Below are positions 36,977 to 45,231 of a stretch of DNA of 64,000 nt, in pieces; positions within the stretch are counted from its first letter, which is position 1, and each line of letters starts with the position of its first letter. The stretch comes from Mycobacterium sp. 155 (GTDB lineage: Bacteria > Actinomycetota > Actinomycetes > Mycobacteriales > Mycobacteriaceae). The stretch spans positions 3,608,478 to 3,672,477 of the forward strand of contig NZ_KB892705.1 in the NCBI RefSeq assembly GCF_000373905.1, written 5' to 3'. Under the pieces are notes generated by a model that saw only the letters and a program-made list of their open reading frames with translations, did no database searches and was not told the DNA's origin. Position numbers and translations under genes: made by a program.

Positions 36977-37450
36977 TTGTCACCGGAAGAGTCCGAATTC
37001 GTCGACCGCATCGGGCTGTTCATGGAGCTGCTCGGCGGGTCACGGACCATGGGCCGAGTCTTCGGCTGGCTAATGATCTGCGATCCTCCGGAGCAGTCGC
37101 TGACTGCGTTGGCCGACACGTTGTCGGTCAGCAAGGCCTCGGTGAGCACCGTCGCACGCCAACTGCGGGAGGGCGGCCTGATCGAGCGGCTGCCAAGCGC
37201 CGGGCGACAGCACCGGTACCGCGTGCGCCCGGGAGGTTTCACGAGCGTGCTCAGCCTGCAGCTGTCGCGCATGGGGCTCGGTATCGAGGCCGCCGATTTC
37301 GGTCTGGCATTGCTCGACGGGAACCGCCCCGACCAGCGCGAACGGCTCGAGGATTTCAAGCACTTCTGCGAGTTCTCCAGCCAGGCGTACCACGAGGAAA
37401 TGCTCCGACTATGGGCCGAATACCGAGACTCCAATAGGAGAGAGTCATGA
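36977..37450 (+). CDS. GbsR/MarR family transcriptional regulator
   Basis: A 157-residue winged-helix regulator. It opens LSPEESEFVDRIGLFMELLGGSRTMGRVFGWLMI, the N-terminal text of actinobacterial GbsR-like proteins. The recognition helix is LADTLSVSKASVSTVARQL and the wing RLPSAGRQHRYRVRPG. A C-terminal helix contributes to dimerisation. The TTG start at 36977 follows GGAGGA (36968-36973) closely; an earlier TTG at 36938 overlaps the -10 box and is rejected. Its stop overlaps the methyltransferase start (ATGA), so regulator and enzyme form a two-gene operon, probably controlled by the operator at 36942-36957. The effector is unknown. Confidence 0.85.
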   Translation: MSPEESEFVDRIGLFMELLGGSRTMGRVFGWLMICDPPEQSLTALADTLSVSKASVSTVARQLREGGLIERLPSAGRQHRYRVRPGGFTSVLSLQLSRMGLGIEAADFGLALLDGNRPDQRERLEDFKHFCEFSSQAYHEEMLRLWAEYRDSNRRES

Positions 37451-38265
37451 CGACAAGCAAGGTGGACTTCAGCTCCGTGCGCTGGGGGTCGGTGGAATGG
37501 ACCAACCTGTGCACGCTCTACCTGCGGGCATGTGAGAGCCGGTTGCCGCAACCGGTTCTCGGCGATCATGCGGCCGCCGAGGCGGTCGAGCGCATCGACT
37601 ACGACTTCAAGCGCATGCACCGGGCCTCACTGCCGTGGGCCAATCAGTTCCTGGTCGGGTTGCGCGCCAAGCAACTCGACGACTGGACCGTCGACTTCCT
37701 CACGCGCCATCCCGACGCCGTCGTACTGCATCTCGGATGCGGGCTGGACACTCGGGCTTTCCGGGTGCAGCGCCCCGAAACCGTCGACTGGTTCGATGTG
37801 GATCAGCCCGGTGTCGTGGAGCTACGGCGCAAGCTCTACGCGGACGGGCCGGGCTACCGCATGATCGGCTCGTCGGTGACCGATTCCCGCTGGCTCGACG
37901 AGGTTCCCACCGATCGTCCCGCCCTTGTTGTCGCCGAAGGACTGCTGATGTATCTCGCGGAGAGCGACGTGCGGGAGCTGCTGCTACGCCTGACCGATCG
38001 GTTCGAGCACGGCGAGGTCGACTTCGACACGATCGCCCCGATCGGGCCCAAACTGTCCAGACTGTTCAGCAACGGGATGGTCAAGTGGGGCATCAGTGAC
38101 GTGGGTGAGATCGAACGCTGGAATCCGCGCCTGCAGCTCGTCGACCGGGTTCCGGCGTACACCAACTACAAGACGATCCCGCTCACCGCACAGCGACTGC
38201 TGTTGGGTTTCCTCAACGCCACCGTCGCGGGTCGCTACGACGTGTTGAACCGGTTCCGGTTCTAG
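37447..38265 (+). CDS. Class I SAM-dependent methyltransferase, LCM (leucine carboxyl methyltransferase-like) family
   Basis: A 272-residue protein of the LCM family. The SAM motif is VLHLGCGLDTRAFRVQ with the acidic partner in WFDVDQPGVVELRR, and the family segment [25 protein letters not shown] follows. It resembles the TcmP/PPM2 branch that methylates polyketide or small carboxylates rather than the larger mycobacterial Rv0145 group. Substrate is unknown. Coupling to a GbsR/MarR regulator suggests an inducible detoxification or modification role. Its last 4 bp overlap the convergent TetR gene. Confidence 0.87.
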   Translation: MTTSKVDFSSVRWGSVEWTNLCTLYLRACESRLPQPVLGDHAAAEAVERIDYDFKRMHRASLPWANQFLVGLRAKQLDDWTVDFLTRHPDAVVLHLGCGLDTRAFRVQRPETVDWFDVDQPGVVELRRKLYADGPGYRMIGSSVTDSRWLDEVPTDRPALVVAEGLLMYLAESDVRELLLRLTDRFEHGEVDFDTIAPIGPKLSRLFSNGMVKWGISDVGEIERWNPRLQLVDRVPAYTNYKTIPLTAQRLLLGFLNATVAGRYDVLNRFRF

Positions 38266-38927
38266 ATTTCGACACCCAGCGGCGATTCGTTGCGGATCTT
38301 CTCGTCCCGGATGAGCCCGCGCAGCAGCGCGGTGCTGAACTCGACGGCGATCTCCTGCGCCGAACGCCGGCCGTGCGGCCGCAGCCACCGATAGGCGCCC
38401 AGGGTCATCCCGATGTAGCCCAGGGCCAACACGTGCGAGTCGCAGTCGTAGAACTCGCCGCTGGCGATGCCCCGGTCGATGACGTCGCGGACATGCTCGT
38501 AGACCTGAGTCTCGGCGCGTCGGATATAGGCAACCTGCTCCTCGGTGAACCACTCGGTGATGTAGGGCCCCTCTTGGAAGTACACCGCCGCCTTCTCCAG
38601 GTCGTTGGCGATGCCGACCATGAGCCGACGGGTGAAGTTGTAGATCGTTTCGCGGGCCGAGGCGGTGGGATCGTCATGAAGGGCCTCGACGGTGAAATCC
38701 GCGGTGCTCTTGTAGAGGTCGTAGAGGATGAGCGACTTGCTCGCGTAGTAGTGGTAGACCGTGGCCTTGTTCAGGCCGACGGCCTCGGCCACGTCATCCA
38801 TCCGGGTGCCGTGGTAGCCGCGCGCGGCGAACAGTTTCGCGGCGACACCCAGCAGCTCGTCCCGCCGCGAGGTACCGTTGGCGGACGCGGCGCCGCGACC
38901 TCGCCCTGCTTCTGCATCGGATGCCAT
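38262..38927 (-). CDS. TetR family regulator (Rv0158-like)
   Basis: A 221-residue regulator. After a Gly/Ala/Arg-rich N-terminal extension, the HTH reads RRDELLGVAAKLFAARGYHGTRM, then AEAVGLNKATVYHYYASKSLI. The C-terminal domain is helical (YFQEGPYITEWFTEEQVAYIRRAE, YIGMTLGAYRWLRP). Order with pntB nearby fits Rv0158. ACGGAG precedes the ATG at a good distance. An inverted repeat in its promoter (38949-38964) is a candidate autoregulatory site. Targets are unknown. Confidence 0.88.
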   Translation of the reverse strand: MASDAEAGRGRGAASANGTSRRDELLGVAAKLFAARGYHGTRMDDVAEAVGLNKATVYHYYASKSLILYDLYKSTADFTVEALHDDPTASARETIYNFTRRLMVGIANDLEKAAVYFQEGPYITEWFTEEQVAYIRRAETQVYEHVRDVIDRGIASGEFYDCDSHVLALGYIGMTLGAYRWLRPHGRRSAQEIAVEFSTALLRGLIRDEKIRNESPLGVEI

Positions 38928-38948
38928 CTAAAACTCCGTACTCACCTA

Positions 38949-38964
38949 TCAACTCGTTGGTTGA
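38949..38964. promoter_or_regulatory. Candidate TetR operator
   Basis: TCAAC-TCGTTG-GTTGA: 5-bp arms with a 6-bp spacer, nested with the shorter CAAC-TC-GTTG, between the TetR gene and the divergent small-protein gene. It could control both. Inference only. Confidence 0.4.
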
Positions 38965-39005
38965 ACAGTGTAGGCAATGCCTGTTCCGCGTGGGCGTTAC
39001 CGGTC

Positions 39006-39011
39006 TAGACT
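39006..39011 (+). promoter_or_regulatory. -10 box of leaderless small-protein gene
   Basis: TAGACT ends 6 bp before the ATG at 39018. No ribosome binding site is present, fitting a leaderless mRNA. Confidence 0.6.
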
Positions 39012-39017
39012 TCGCGC

Positions 39018-39128
39018 ATGGATCCGAATCCGGATTACGACGCCAGTGACGAGATCGAGTATTTCTTCAACTGGGTCCCGTGGGGCCTGCGCGGTGTGTA
39101 CCCGCCCCCGGCATATCCCCCGGTGTAG
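39018..39128 (+). CDS. 36-residue small protein (Rv0157A-like)
   Basis: A very short gene: MDPNPDYDASDEIEYFF continues with NWVPWGLRGVYPP and ends PAYPPV before a TAG stop. The acidic N-terminal half and the aromatic/proline C-terminal half look selected rather than random. A TAGACT box directly before the ATG supports real expression as a leaderless transcript. In M. tuberculosis a similarly short unnamed gene, Rv0157A, lies between pntB and Rv0158, which matches this position beside the TetR. No transmembrane helix or signal peptide. Function unknown; it may bind a partner through its Trp/Tyr/Pro tail. Confidence 0.65.
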   Translation: MDPNPDYDASDEIEYFFNWVPWGLRGVYPPPAYPPV

Positions 39129-39144
39129 TCCCACCCGTCGGTGA

Positions 39145-39780
39145 CTATCCGACGAGGTTGATGACCAGGTTGATGGTGCACGCGATGATCACCGTGCCGT
39201 AGATGTAACTGAACAGGCAATGCTTGAGGACCTCACCGCGCAGCTGCGAGGTGGTGACGTCGGTATCGGACACCTGGTAAGTCATCCCGAGGTTGAACGA
39301 GAAGTAGTAGAAGTCGACATACCGGGGAGGGACGTCGGAATTGAAGTCGATGTCCCTCGGCTCGCTCTGGTAATAGATCCGGGCATAGCGCGCGGCGTAC
39401 ATGGTGTGCAACAGCGCCCACACCGCCAGAATCGCCACTAGCGACATACCCGCATATCGGGCCTTGTCGGCATTGTTGGCCGATGCCAGCAGGATGCCGA
39501 TCGAGGCGAGACTGGCGGCGAGGATGAGCACCAGCACCAGGTCCCCGACATCACCTTTGACATCGGCATCGCTCGCATGATCCCGCGTCTGATCCGGATC
39601 CATCGGCCACAGCACTGCCAACGCCCACACCACACTGAGCCCCGCCGTGACGATGACCACCGTCAGCAGCCCGACAGGCCAGTGACCGGAAAGTGCCCCC
39701 GCGCCCGCGCCGACGGCCAGCCCAGTGGCCAGGCTGATCCAGAACCTGTTGGCCCCCGATATCGACGACCGATCGCTCAC
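39145..39780 (-). CDS. DUF1345 membrane protein
   Basis: A 211-residue integral membrane protein with five or so helices. The DUF1345 pattern is clear in the C-terminal half: LLHTMYAARYARIYYQ, PPRYVDFYYFSFNLGMTYQVSDTDVTTSQLR and HCLFSYIYGTVIIACTINLVINL. Function is unknown across the family. It is convergent with the small-protein gene, with 16 bp between stops. Confidence 0.9.
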   Translation of the reverse strand: MSDRSSISGANRFWISLATGLAVGAGAGALSGHWPVGLLTVVIVTAGLSVVWALAVLWPMDPDQTRDHASDADVKGDVGDLVLVLILAASLASIGILLASANNADKARYAGMSLVAILAVWALLHTMYAARYARIYYQSEPRDIDFNSDVPPRYVDFYYFSFNLGMTYQVSDTDVTTSQLRGEVLKHCLFSYIYGTVIIACTINLVINLVG

Positions 39781-39877
39781 AGCTCCCCCCGATCGCTACC
39801 GATTCGGCTCACCAGAGCGTACCGGCAGCCGACCACCGCCACGGGCCGAGCGCTGACGATGGTTACCGCCGCGGATC

Positions 39878-40900
39878 GTGATTGACTCGACACCCATGAC
39901 CCAGGTGCACGGCCGGATCTGGCGAGCCGGCGAGCCGGTCGACGGCTTCGTGTTCGACGAGATCTCGGACTACCTGACCGACGAGAACACCCTGATATGG
40001 GCTGACATCTACGATCCGGACCACGACACACTGCGGGATTTGGCCGAGGAACTCGGGCTCAACATCTGGGCCGTCGAGGACGCTATCGCGCCGATGGAAC
40101 GCACCAAGGCGTCCGTGTACCACACCCATACGTTCTTCACGGTCTACGCGGTGCACCTGCGCATCCCTACCGACGACATCTCGACCACCCTGGTCAAACA
40201 CCGCATCTCGGCGTTCGTACTGCCCCGCGGATTGATCACCGTGCGGTTGCCTCCCACCGAGTCGGAGGCCACCGACTTCGACGCCGAAGAGGTGTCCCGA
40301 CGTTTCGACGAGCTCGGCGGACAGCAGTACGGCGTCGGTGCGCTGATCCACGGTCTGCTCGACGTCGTGGTCGACGGACATTTCGAGGCAGTGCAAGAAC
40401 TCGACGACGCCATCGAGTCGCTCGAAGACGAGCTGTTCGACGACGGCGGGCCGCGACGGGGACTGCAGCGACGCACCTTCCGGCTCCGCAAAGATCTGGT
40501 TCAGCTGCGGCGCGTGGTCCTGCCTATGCGCGAGGTGGTCAGCACCATCCAGCATCGCCGGATGGATTCGCAGATCTCCCCCGATCTCGACCCGCTCTAC
40601 GCCGATCTCTACGACCATGTGCTGCGGGCCTCGGAGTGGACCGAGTCTCTGCGGGACATGGTCACCACCGTTTTCGAGACCAACCTGTCTCTGCAGGACG
40701 CACGGCTCAACACCGTCATGAAGAAGCTGACCGGTTGGGCCGCGATCATCGCCGTGCCGACGGCCATCACCGGCTTCTACGGCCAGAACGTCACCTACCC
40801 GGGGATCAACACCGTGGTGGGCTTCATCGCCAGCTCGACTCTGATCGTCGTGCTGGTCGTCCTGCTGTACGTGATGTTCAAACGCCGAGATTGGCTGTAG
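39878..40900 (+). CDS. CorA family divalent-cation transporter
   Basis: A 340-residue protein with a large cytoplasmic funnel (about 1-275) containing AVEDAIAPMERTKASVYHTHTFFTVYAVHL and the long stalk helix, and two C-terminal transmembrane helices (about 283-300 and 312-335) with the basic ending FKRRDWL. The selectivity signature between the helices reads YGQN near residue 300, where canonical CorA has YGMN. Transport of Mg2+ or other divalents is inferred from family. A GTG start at 39878 is given; ATG at 39896 (MTQVHGRIW) is equally plausible because neither has a clear ribosome binding site. Confidence 0.9.
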   Translation: MIDSTPMTQVHGRIWRAGEPVDGFVFDEISDYLTDENTLIWADIYDPDHDTLRDLAEELGLNIWAVEDAIAPMERTKASVYHTHTFFTVYAVHLRIPTDDISTTLVKHRISAFVLPRGLITVRLPPTESEATDFDAEEVSRRFDELGGQQYGVGALIHGLLDVVVDGHFEAVQELDDAIESLEDELFDDGGPRRGLQRRTFRLRKDLVQLRRVVLPMREVVSTIQHRRMDSQISPDLDPLYADLYDHVLRASEWTESLRDMVTTVFETNLSLQDARLNTVMKKLTGWAAIIAVPTAITGFYGQNVTYPGINTVVGFIASSTLIVVLVVLLYVMFKRRDWL

Positions 40901-40916
40901 CGATTCAGTGATGGGC

Positions 40917-40960
40917 GCACCACTTCACCCCCTCAAGAGGGATGCGTGGTCCCACGGTGC
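40917..40960 (+). promoter_or_regulatory. Candidate structured leader upstream of pntA
   Basis: Between corA and pntA, GCACC (40917-40921) can pair with GGTGC (40956-40960), enclosing two hairpins: CCCT-CAAG-AGGG (40930-40941) and CGTG-GTCC-CACG (40945-40956). The helix edges share a base, so not all can form at once. It may be a cis-acting RNA or a terminator of corA; no known riboswitch class was recognised. Confidence 0.3.
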
Positions 40961-41009
40961 AAATGGGAGACTCGAATCGATGCCCAATCAACAGATCGGA
41001 CAGAACTAG

Positions 41010-42545
41010 ATGATCATTGGGATACCACGGGAGTCTCAGCCAGGGGAAACGCGTGTTGCCGCCACTCCGCAGACCGTCGGACAGATCATCAAGCTCGGCT
41101 ACACAGTCGTCGTCGAATCCGGCGCCGGTGCGGCCTCCAGCTTCGCCGACAGTGCATACGTAGCGGCCGGCGCCGAGATCGGGCAGCCGTGGGACGCCGA
41201 CGTGGTGTTGAAGGTGAACGCGCCCAGCGACAACGAGATCGCCGAACTGCGCGACGGCGCGATACTGGTCAGCCTGATCTCGCCCGCACTGAAACCCGAG
41301 CTGGTCGAGAAACTGTCCGCCCGACCGATCACGGTGTTGGCGATGGACGCGGTACCGCGGATCTCGCGGGCTCAGTCGCTGGACGTGCTGTCCTCGATGG
41401 CCAACGTCGCGGGCTACCGCGCAGTGATCGAGGCGGCTCATGAGTTCGGCCGATTCTTCACGGGCCAGGTGACCGCGGCGGGCAAGGTGCCGCCCGCGAA
41501 GGTGCTCGTGGTGGGTGCGGGGGTGGCCGGGCTGGCCGCGATCGGTGCGGCCGGCAGCCTCGGAGCAATCGTGCGGGCCACCGACCCCCGGCCCGAGGTG
41601 GCCGATCAGGTCGCGTCGCTGGGCGCGGAGTACCTCTCGGTCGCCGACCCCGCGGCCGCGGAAAATGAGGTGTCGGCCACCGGCTACGCCAAGGAGATGG
41701 GTGACGACTACAAGGCCCGCGAGGCCGCGCTGTACGCCGAGCAGTGCAAAGACATCGACATCATCATCACCACGGCACTGATCCCCGGTAGGCCCGCGCC
41801 GCGCATCATCACCGCCGACATGGTCGCGTCGATGAAGTCGGGCAGCGTGATCGTCGACATGGCCGCGACCAACGGCGGCAACGTCGAGGGCACCGTCAAA
41901 AACCAGGTGACCGTCACGGACAACGGCGTGACCATCATCGGCTACACCGACCTCGCCGGCCAGCTGCCCACCCAGGCCTCCCAGCTGTACGGCACCAACC
42001 TGGTGAATCTGCTCAAGCTGCTGACCCCCGAGAAGGACGGAAAAGTCGTCCTCGACTTTGACGACGTGGTGCAGCGATCGATAACGGTCGTCCGCGACGG
42101 CGAGATCACCTGGCCGCCACCACCGGTGCAGGTCTCCGCCGCGCCGGTCGCCCAGCCGGCTGCCGCCGCACCAGCGGCAAAGCCAGAGAAGCACCCGATG
42201 TCGATTGGGCGCCGGCTCGGGGTCACCTTTGCCGTCGCGGCCGTCGTCTTCGCGCTGATCGCGTTATCACCCTCGGCGCTGCAGGTGCACCTCACCGTAT
42301 TCGCGCTGGCGATCGTCATCGGCTACTACGTGATCGGCAACGTGCACCACGCGCTGCACACCCCGCTGATGTCGGTGACCAACGCGATCTCCGGGATCAT
42401 CGTGGTGGGCGCCCTGCTGCAGATCGGCCAGCACAACCTGCCGGTCACCGTGCTGGCCTGCCTGGCGATTCTGCTCGCAAGCATCAACGTATTCGGCGGA
42501 TTCGCGGTGACGCGCCGCATGCTCGCCATGTTCTCCCGCAGCTAG
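41010..42545 (+). CDS. pntA: Proton-translocating NAD(P) transhydrogenase subunit alpha (single-chain)
   Basis: A 511-residue protein. Domain I (about 1-380) binds NAD(H): [36 protein letters not shown] near 172 and [20 protein letters not shown]. An Ala/Pro linker (about 388-405) leads to four transmembrane helices (about 408-505). With PntB it couples hydride transfer from NADH to NADP+ to proton re-entry, supplying NADPH. Length and order are those of E. coli PntA. In M. tuberculosis the same protein is encoded by two genes, pntAa and pntAb; here they are one reading frame. pntB follows 28 bp downstream. Confidence 0.95.
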   Translation: MIIGIPRESQPGETRVAATPQTVGQIIKLGYTVVVESGAGAASSFADSAYVAAGAEIGQPWDADVVLKVNAPSDNEIAELRDGAILVSLISPALKPELVEKLSARPITVLAMDAVPRISRAQSLDVLSSMANVAGYRAVIEAAHEFGRFFTGQVTAAGKVPPAKVLVVGAGVAGLAAIGAAGSLGAIVRATDPRPEVADQVASLGAEYLSVADPAAAENEVSATGYAKEMGDDYKAREAALYAEQCKDIDIIITTALIPGRPAPRIITADMVASMKSGSVIVDMAATNGGNVEGTVKNQVTVTDNGVTIIGYTDLAGQLPTQASQLYGTNLVNLLKLLTPEKDGKVVLDFDDVVQRSITVVRDGEITWPPPPVQVSAAPVAQPAAAAPAAKPEKHPMSIGRRLGVTFAVAAVVFALIALSPSALQVHLTVFALAIVIGYYVIGNVHHALHTPLMSVTNAISGIIVVGALLQIGQHNLPVTVLACLAILLASINVFGGFAVTRRMLAMFSRS

Positions 42546-42573
42546 TGCCCACAGAAACTTCGGAGCGGATTCC

Positions 42574-44013
42574 ATGCTCACTTTAGAAAACATCGCCACG
42601 GCGGCCTACGTCGTTGCCGCGCTGCTGTTCATCCTCGCACTGGCCGGGCTCTCCAAACACGAGACATCCAGGGCCGGAAACACTTTCGGCATGGTCGGGA
42701 TGGCGGTCGCCCTGACCGCGACCATCGCGCTCGCGTTCGACCGCAAGATCGAACCGATAGGCGTGGCGCTGCTGGTCGGCGCGATGATCGTCGGCGCCGC
42801 GATAGGCCTGTGGCGCGCCCGAGTGGTCGACATGACGGGCATGCCCGAGCTGATCGCCCTGCTGCACTCCTTCGTGGGTCTGGCTGCGGTGCTCGTCGGT
42901 TGGAACGGCTACTTGCACGTCGAGCACGACCTGGCCGGTGCCGAAGCCGCGAAACTGACCGGCGAACACATGCTCGGCATCCACTCGGCCGAGGTGTTCG
43001 TCGGCGTCTTCATCGGCGCTGTCACCTTCACCGGATCGATCGTGGCCAATCTCAAGCTCTCGGCCCGTATCAAGTCCGCACCCCTGATGCTGCCCGGCAA
43101 GAACTTTCTCAACGTCGGGGCGTTGGTGGTCTTCTCCGCGCTCACCGTGTGGTTCGTCATCGAACCCCACCTGTGGCTACTGGCGGTGGTCACCGTGCTC
43201 GCGCTACTGCTGGGCCTGCACCTGGTGGCCTCCATCGGCGGCGGCGACATGCCCGTGGTGGTGTCGATGCTCAACAGCTACTCCGGGTGGGCCGCGGCCG
43301 CTTCGGGTTTCCTGCTCGGTAACGACCTGCTGATCATCACCGGCGCACTCGTCGGCTCCTCTGGTGCCTACCTGTCCTACATCATGTGCAAGGCCATGAA
43401 CCGGTCGTTCATCTCTGTCATCGCCGGCGGGTTCGGGATCGAGGCCGGCCCCGCCGAGGACAAGGACTACGGCGAACCCCGTGAGATCACCGCCGATGCC
43501 GCGGCCGAGCTGCTCAGCCACGCCGACTCGGTCATCATCACCCCCGGCTACGGCATGGCCGTGGCGCAGGCTCAGTACGGTGTCGCCGACCTGGCCCGCA
43601 AGCTGCGCGAGCGCGGCGTCAACGTCCGCTTCGGCATCCACCCCGTCGCCGGCCGCCTGCCCGGTCACATGAACGTGCTGCTGGCCGAGGCCAAGGTGCC
43701 CTACGACATCGTGCTCGAGATGGACGAGATCAACGACGATTTCGACGGCACCTCCGTCGTGCTCGTGATCGGCGCCAACGACACCGTGAACCCGGCGGCG
43801 GCCGAGGACCCGGGCAGTCCGATCGCGGGCATGCCGGTGCTGACGGTGTGGAACGCCGACAACGTCATCGTGTTCAAGCGGTCCATGGCCTCCGGCTATG
43901 CCGGCGTGCAGAACCCGCTGTTCTTCCGTGAGAACACCCAGATGTTGTTCGGCGACGCCCGCGACCGGGTGAACGACATCCTCGCCGCCCTGCCCGCCGC
44001 ACAGCGCGTGTAA
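42574..44013 (+). CDS. pntB: NAD(P) transhydrogenase subunit beta
   Basis: A 479-residue protein. The first 290 residues hold about eight or nine membrane helices, including [26 protein letters not shown] and [19 protein letters not shown] with the conserved proton-channel histidine. The C-terminal domain III binds NADP(H): [49 protein letters not shown] and [28 protein letters not shown]. Length and motifs are complete. It is the second gene of the pnt operon. Confidence 0.96.
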   Translation: MLTLENIATAAYVVAALLFILALAGLSKHETSRAGNTFGMVGMAVALTATIALAFDRKIEPIGVALLVGAMIVGAAIGLWRARVVDMTGMPELIALLHSFVGLAAVLVGWNGYLHVEHDLAGAEAAKLTGEHMLGIHSAEVFVGVFIGAVTFTGSIVANLKLSARIKSAPLMLPGKNFLNVGALVVFSALTVWFVIEPHLWLLAVVTVLALLLGLHLVASIGGGDMPVVVSMLNSYSGWAAAASGFLLGNDLLIITGALVGSSGAYLSYIMCKAMNRSFISVIAGGFGIEAGPAEDKDYGEPREITADAAAELLSHADSVIITPGYGMAVAQAQYGVADLARKLRERGVNVRFGIHPVAGRLPGHMNVLLAEAKVPYDIVLEMDEINDDFDGTSVVLVIGANDTVNPAAAEDPGSPIAGMPVLTVWNADNVIVFKRSMASGYAGVQNPLFFRENTQMLFGDARDRVNDILAALPAAQRV

Positions 44014-44035
44014 CCATCCGAACTGAGCAGGAAAC

Positions 44036-44041
44036 TAGGAT
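44036..44041 (+). promoter_or_regulatory. -10 box of acyl-CoA dehydrogenase gene
   Basis: TAGGAT ends 8 bp before the ATG at 44050, in the 36-bp pntB-fadE gap, suggesting the dehydrogenase has its own leaderless promoter. Confidence 0.5.
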
Positions 44042-44049
44042 GTGCAAGT

Positions 44050-45189
44050 ATGCCGGTCGACCGCTTGCTGCCATCCGATGAGGCACGCGAACTTATCGCC
44101 CTGACCTGCGATATCGCCGACAAGGTGCTGGATCCGATCGTCGACGAATATGAGCGGCACGAAAAGTATCCGGAAGGGGTCTTCGCCCGGTTGGGGGATG
44201 CGGGGCTGCTGACCCTGCCCCAGCCCGCGGAATGGGGTGGCGGCGGTCAGCCCTACGAGGTGTACCTGCAGGTGCTCGAGGAGATCGCCGCCCGGTGGGC
44301 CGCCATAGCGGTCGCGGTCAGCGTGAACAGCCTGTCATCGCATCCGCTGCTGGTGTTCGGGAGCGACGAGCAAAAGCGGCGCTGGCTGCCCGGCACGCTC
44401 TCGGGCAGCCAGATCGGCGCGTACAGCCTGTCGGAGCCCGGGGCGGGCTCGGATGCCGCGGCGCTGCGCTGTGCGGCCAAGCGCTTCGGTGACAGCTACG
44501 TGCTCAACGGTTCCAAGGCGTGGATCACCCATGGCGGCAAGGCCGACTTCTATACGTTGTTCGCGCGCACGGGCGAGGGTTCCCGCGGAGTGTCATGCTT
44601 CCTGGTGCCCGGGGATCTCGAAGGCCTGACCTTCGGGAAGCCCGAGGAGAAGATGGGCCTGCACGCGGTGCCCACCACCTCGGCGTTCTACGACAACGCC
44701 GTCATCGAAGCCGAGCGGCTCATCGGTGCCGAGGGCCAGGGTCTGTCCATCGCGTTCTCGGCCCTGGATTCGGGACGCTTGGGCATCGCCGCGGTAGCCG
44801 TGGGTATCGCCCAGGCCGCGCTCGACGAGGCCGTGCGCTACGCCAACGAGCGCAGCACGTTCGGCCGCAAGATCATCGACCATCAGGGCTTGGGGTTCCT
44901 GCTGGCCGACATGGCCGCCGCTGTGATCAGCGCCCGGGCCACCTACGTCGACGCCGCTCGCCGCCGCGACGCCGGACTGCCGTATTCGACGCAGGCCAGC
45001 GTGGCCAAGCTCACCGCCACCGATGCCGCGATGAAAGTGACGACCGACGCCGTACAGGTCTTCGGCGGGGTCGGCTACACGCGCGACTACCGCGTGGAAC
45101 GTTTCATGCGGGAAGCCAAGATCACCCAGATCTTCGAAGGCACCAACCAGATTCAGCGGCTGGTGATCGCGCGGGGGTTGAGATCCTGA
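44050..45189 (+). CDS. Acyl-CoA dehydrogenase
   Basis: A 379-residue flavoenzyme with normal architecture. N-terminal helices, the ACAD middle-domain signature YSLSEPGAGSDAAAL, the FAD/substrate segment GSKAWITHGGKADFY, and the C-terminal FGGVGYTRDYRVERFMREAKITQIFEGTNQIQR, where the Glu in IFEGT is the usual catalytic base of short-chain acyl-CoA dehydrogenases. It introduces the alpha-beta double bond in beta-oxidation or branched amino-acid breakdown. Specificity cannot be read by eye. It is not the fadE2 ortholog, which lies further right next to ptpB. Confidence 0.93.
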   Translation: MPVDRLLPSDEARELIALTCDIADKVLDPIVDEYERHEKYPEGVFARLGDAGLLTLPQPAEWGGGGQPYEVYLQVLEEIAARWAAIAVAVSVNSLSSHPLLVFGSDEQKRRWLPGTLSGSQIGAYSLSEPGAGSDAAALRCAAKRFGDSYVLNGSKAWITHGGKADFYTLFARTGEGSRGVSCFLVPGDLEGLTFGKPEEKMGLHAVPTTSAFYDNAVIEAERLIGAEGQGLSIAFSALDSGRLGIAAVAVGIAQAALDEAVRYANERSTFGRKIIDHQGLGFLLADMAAAVISARATYVDAARRRDAGLPYSTQASVAKLTATDAAMKVTTDAVQVFGGVGYTRDYRVERFMREAKITQIFEGTNQIQRLVIARGLRS

Positions 45190-45196
45190 CAGGCCG

Positions 45197-45226
45197 CATA
45201 ATGGCAGGTAGCCCCATAATGACAGG
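45197..45226 (+). repeat. Short direct repeat before the LCP gene
   Basis: CATAATGGCAGG (45197-45208) and CATAATGACAGG (45215-45226), 18 bp apart, directly upstream of the ATG at 45232. They may be regulator half-sites or a local duplication; the second copy also supplies a weak ribosome-binding ACAGG. Confidence 0.45.
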
Positions 45227-45231
45227 CGACT

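Noticed and set aside
40905..42194. 429-codon minus-strand frame over pntA
   Set aside because: Low-complexity Arg/Asp/Gly text antisense to pntA; no supporting features.
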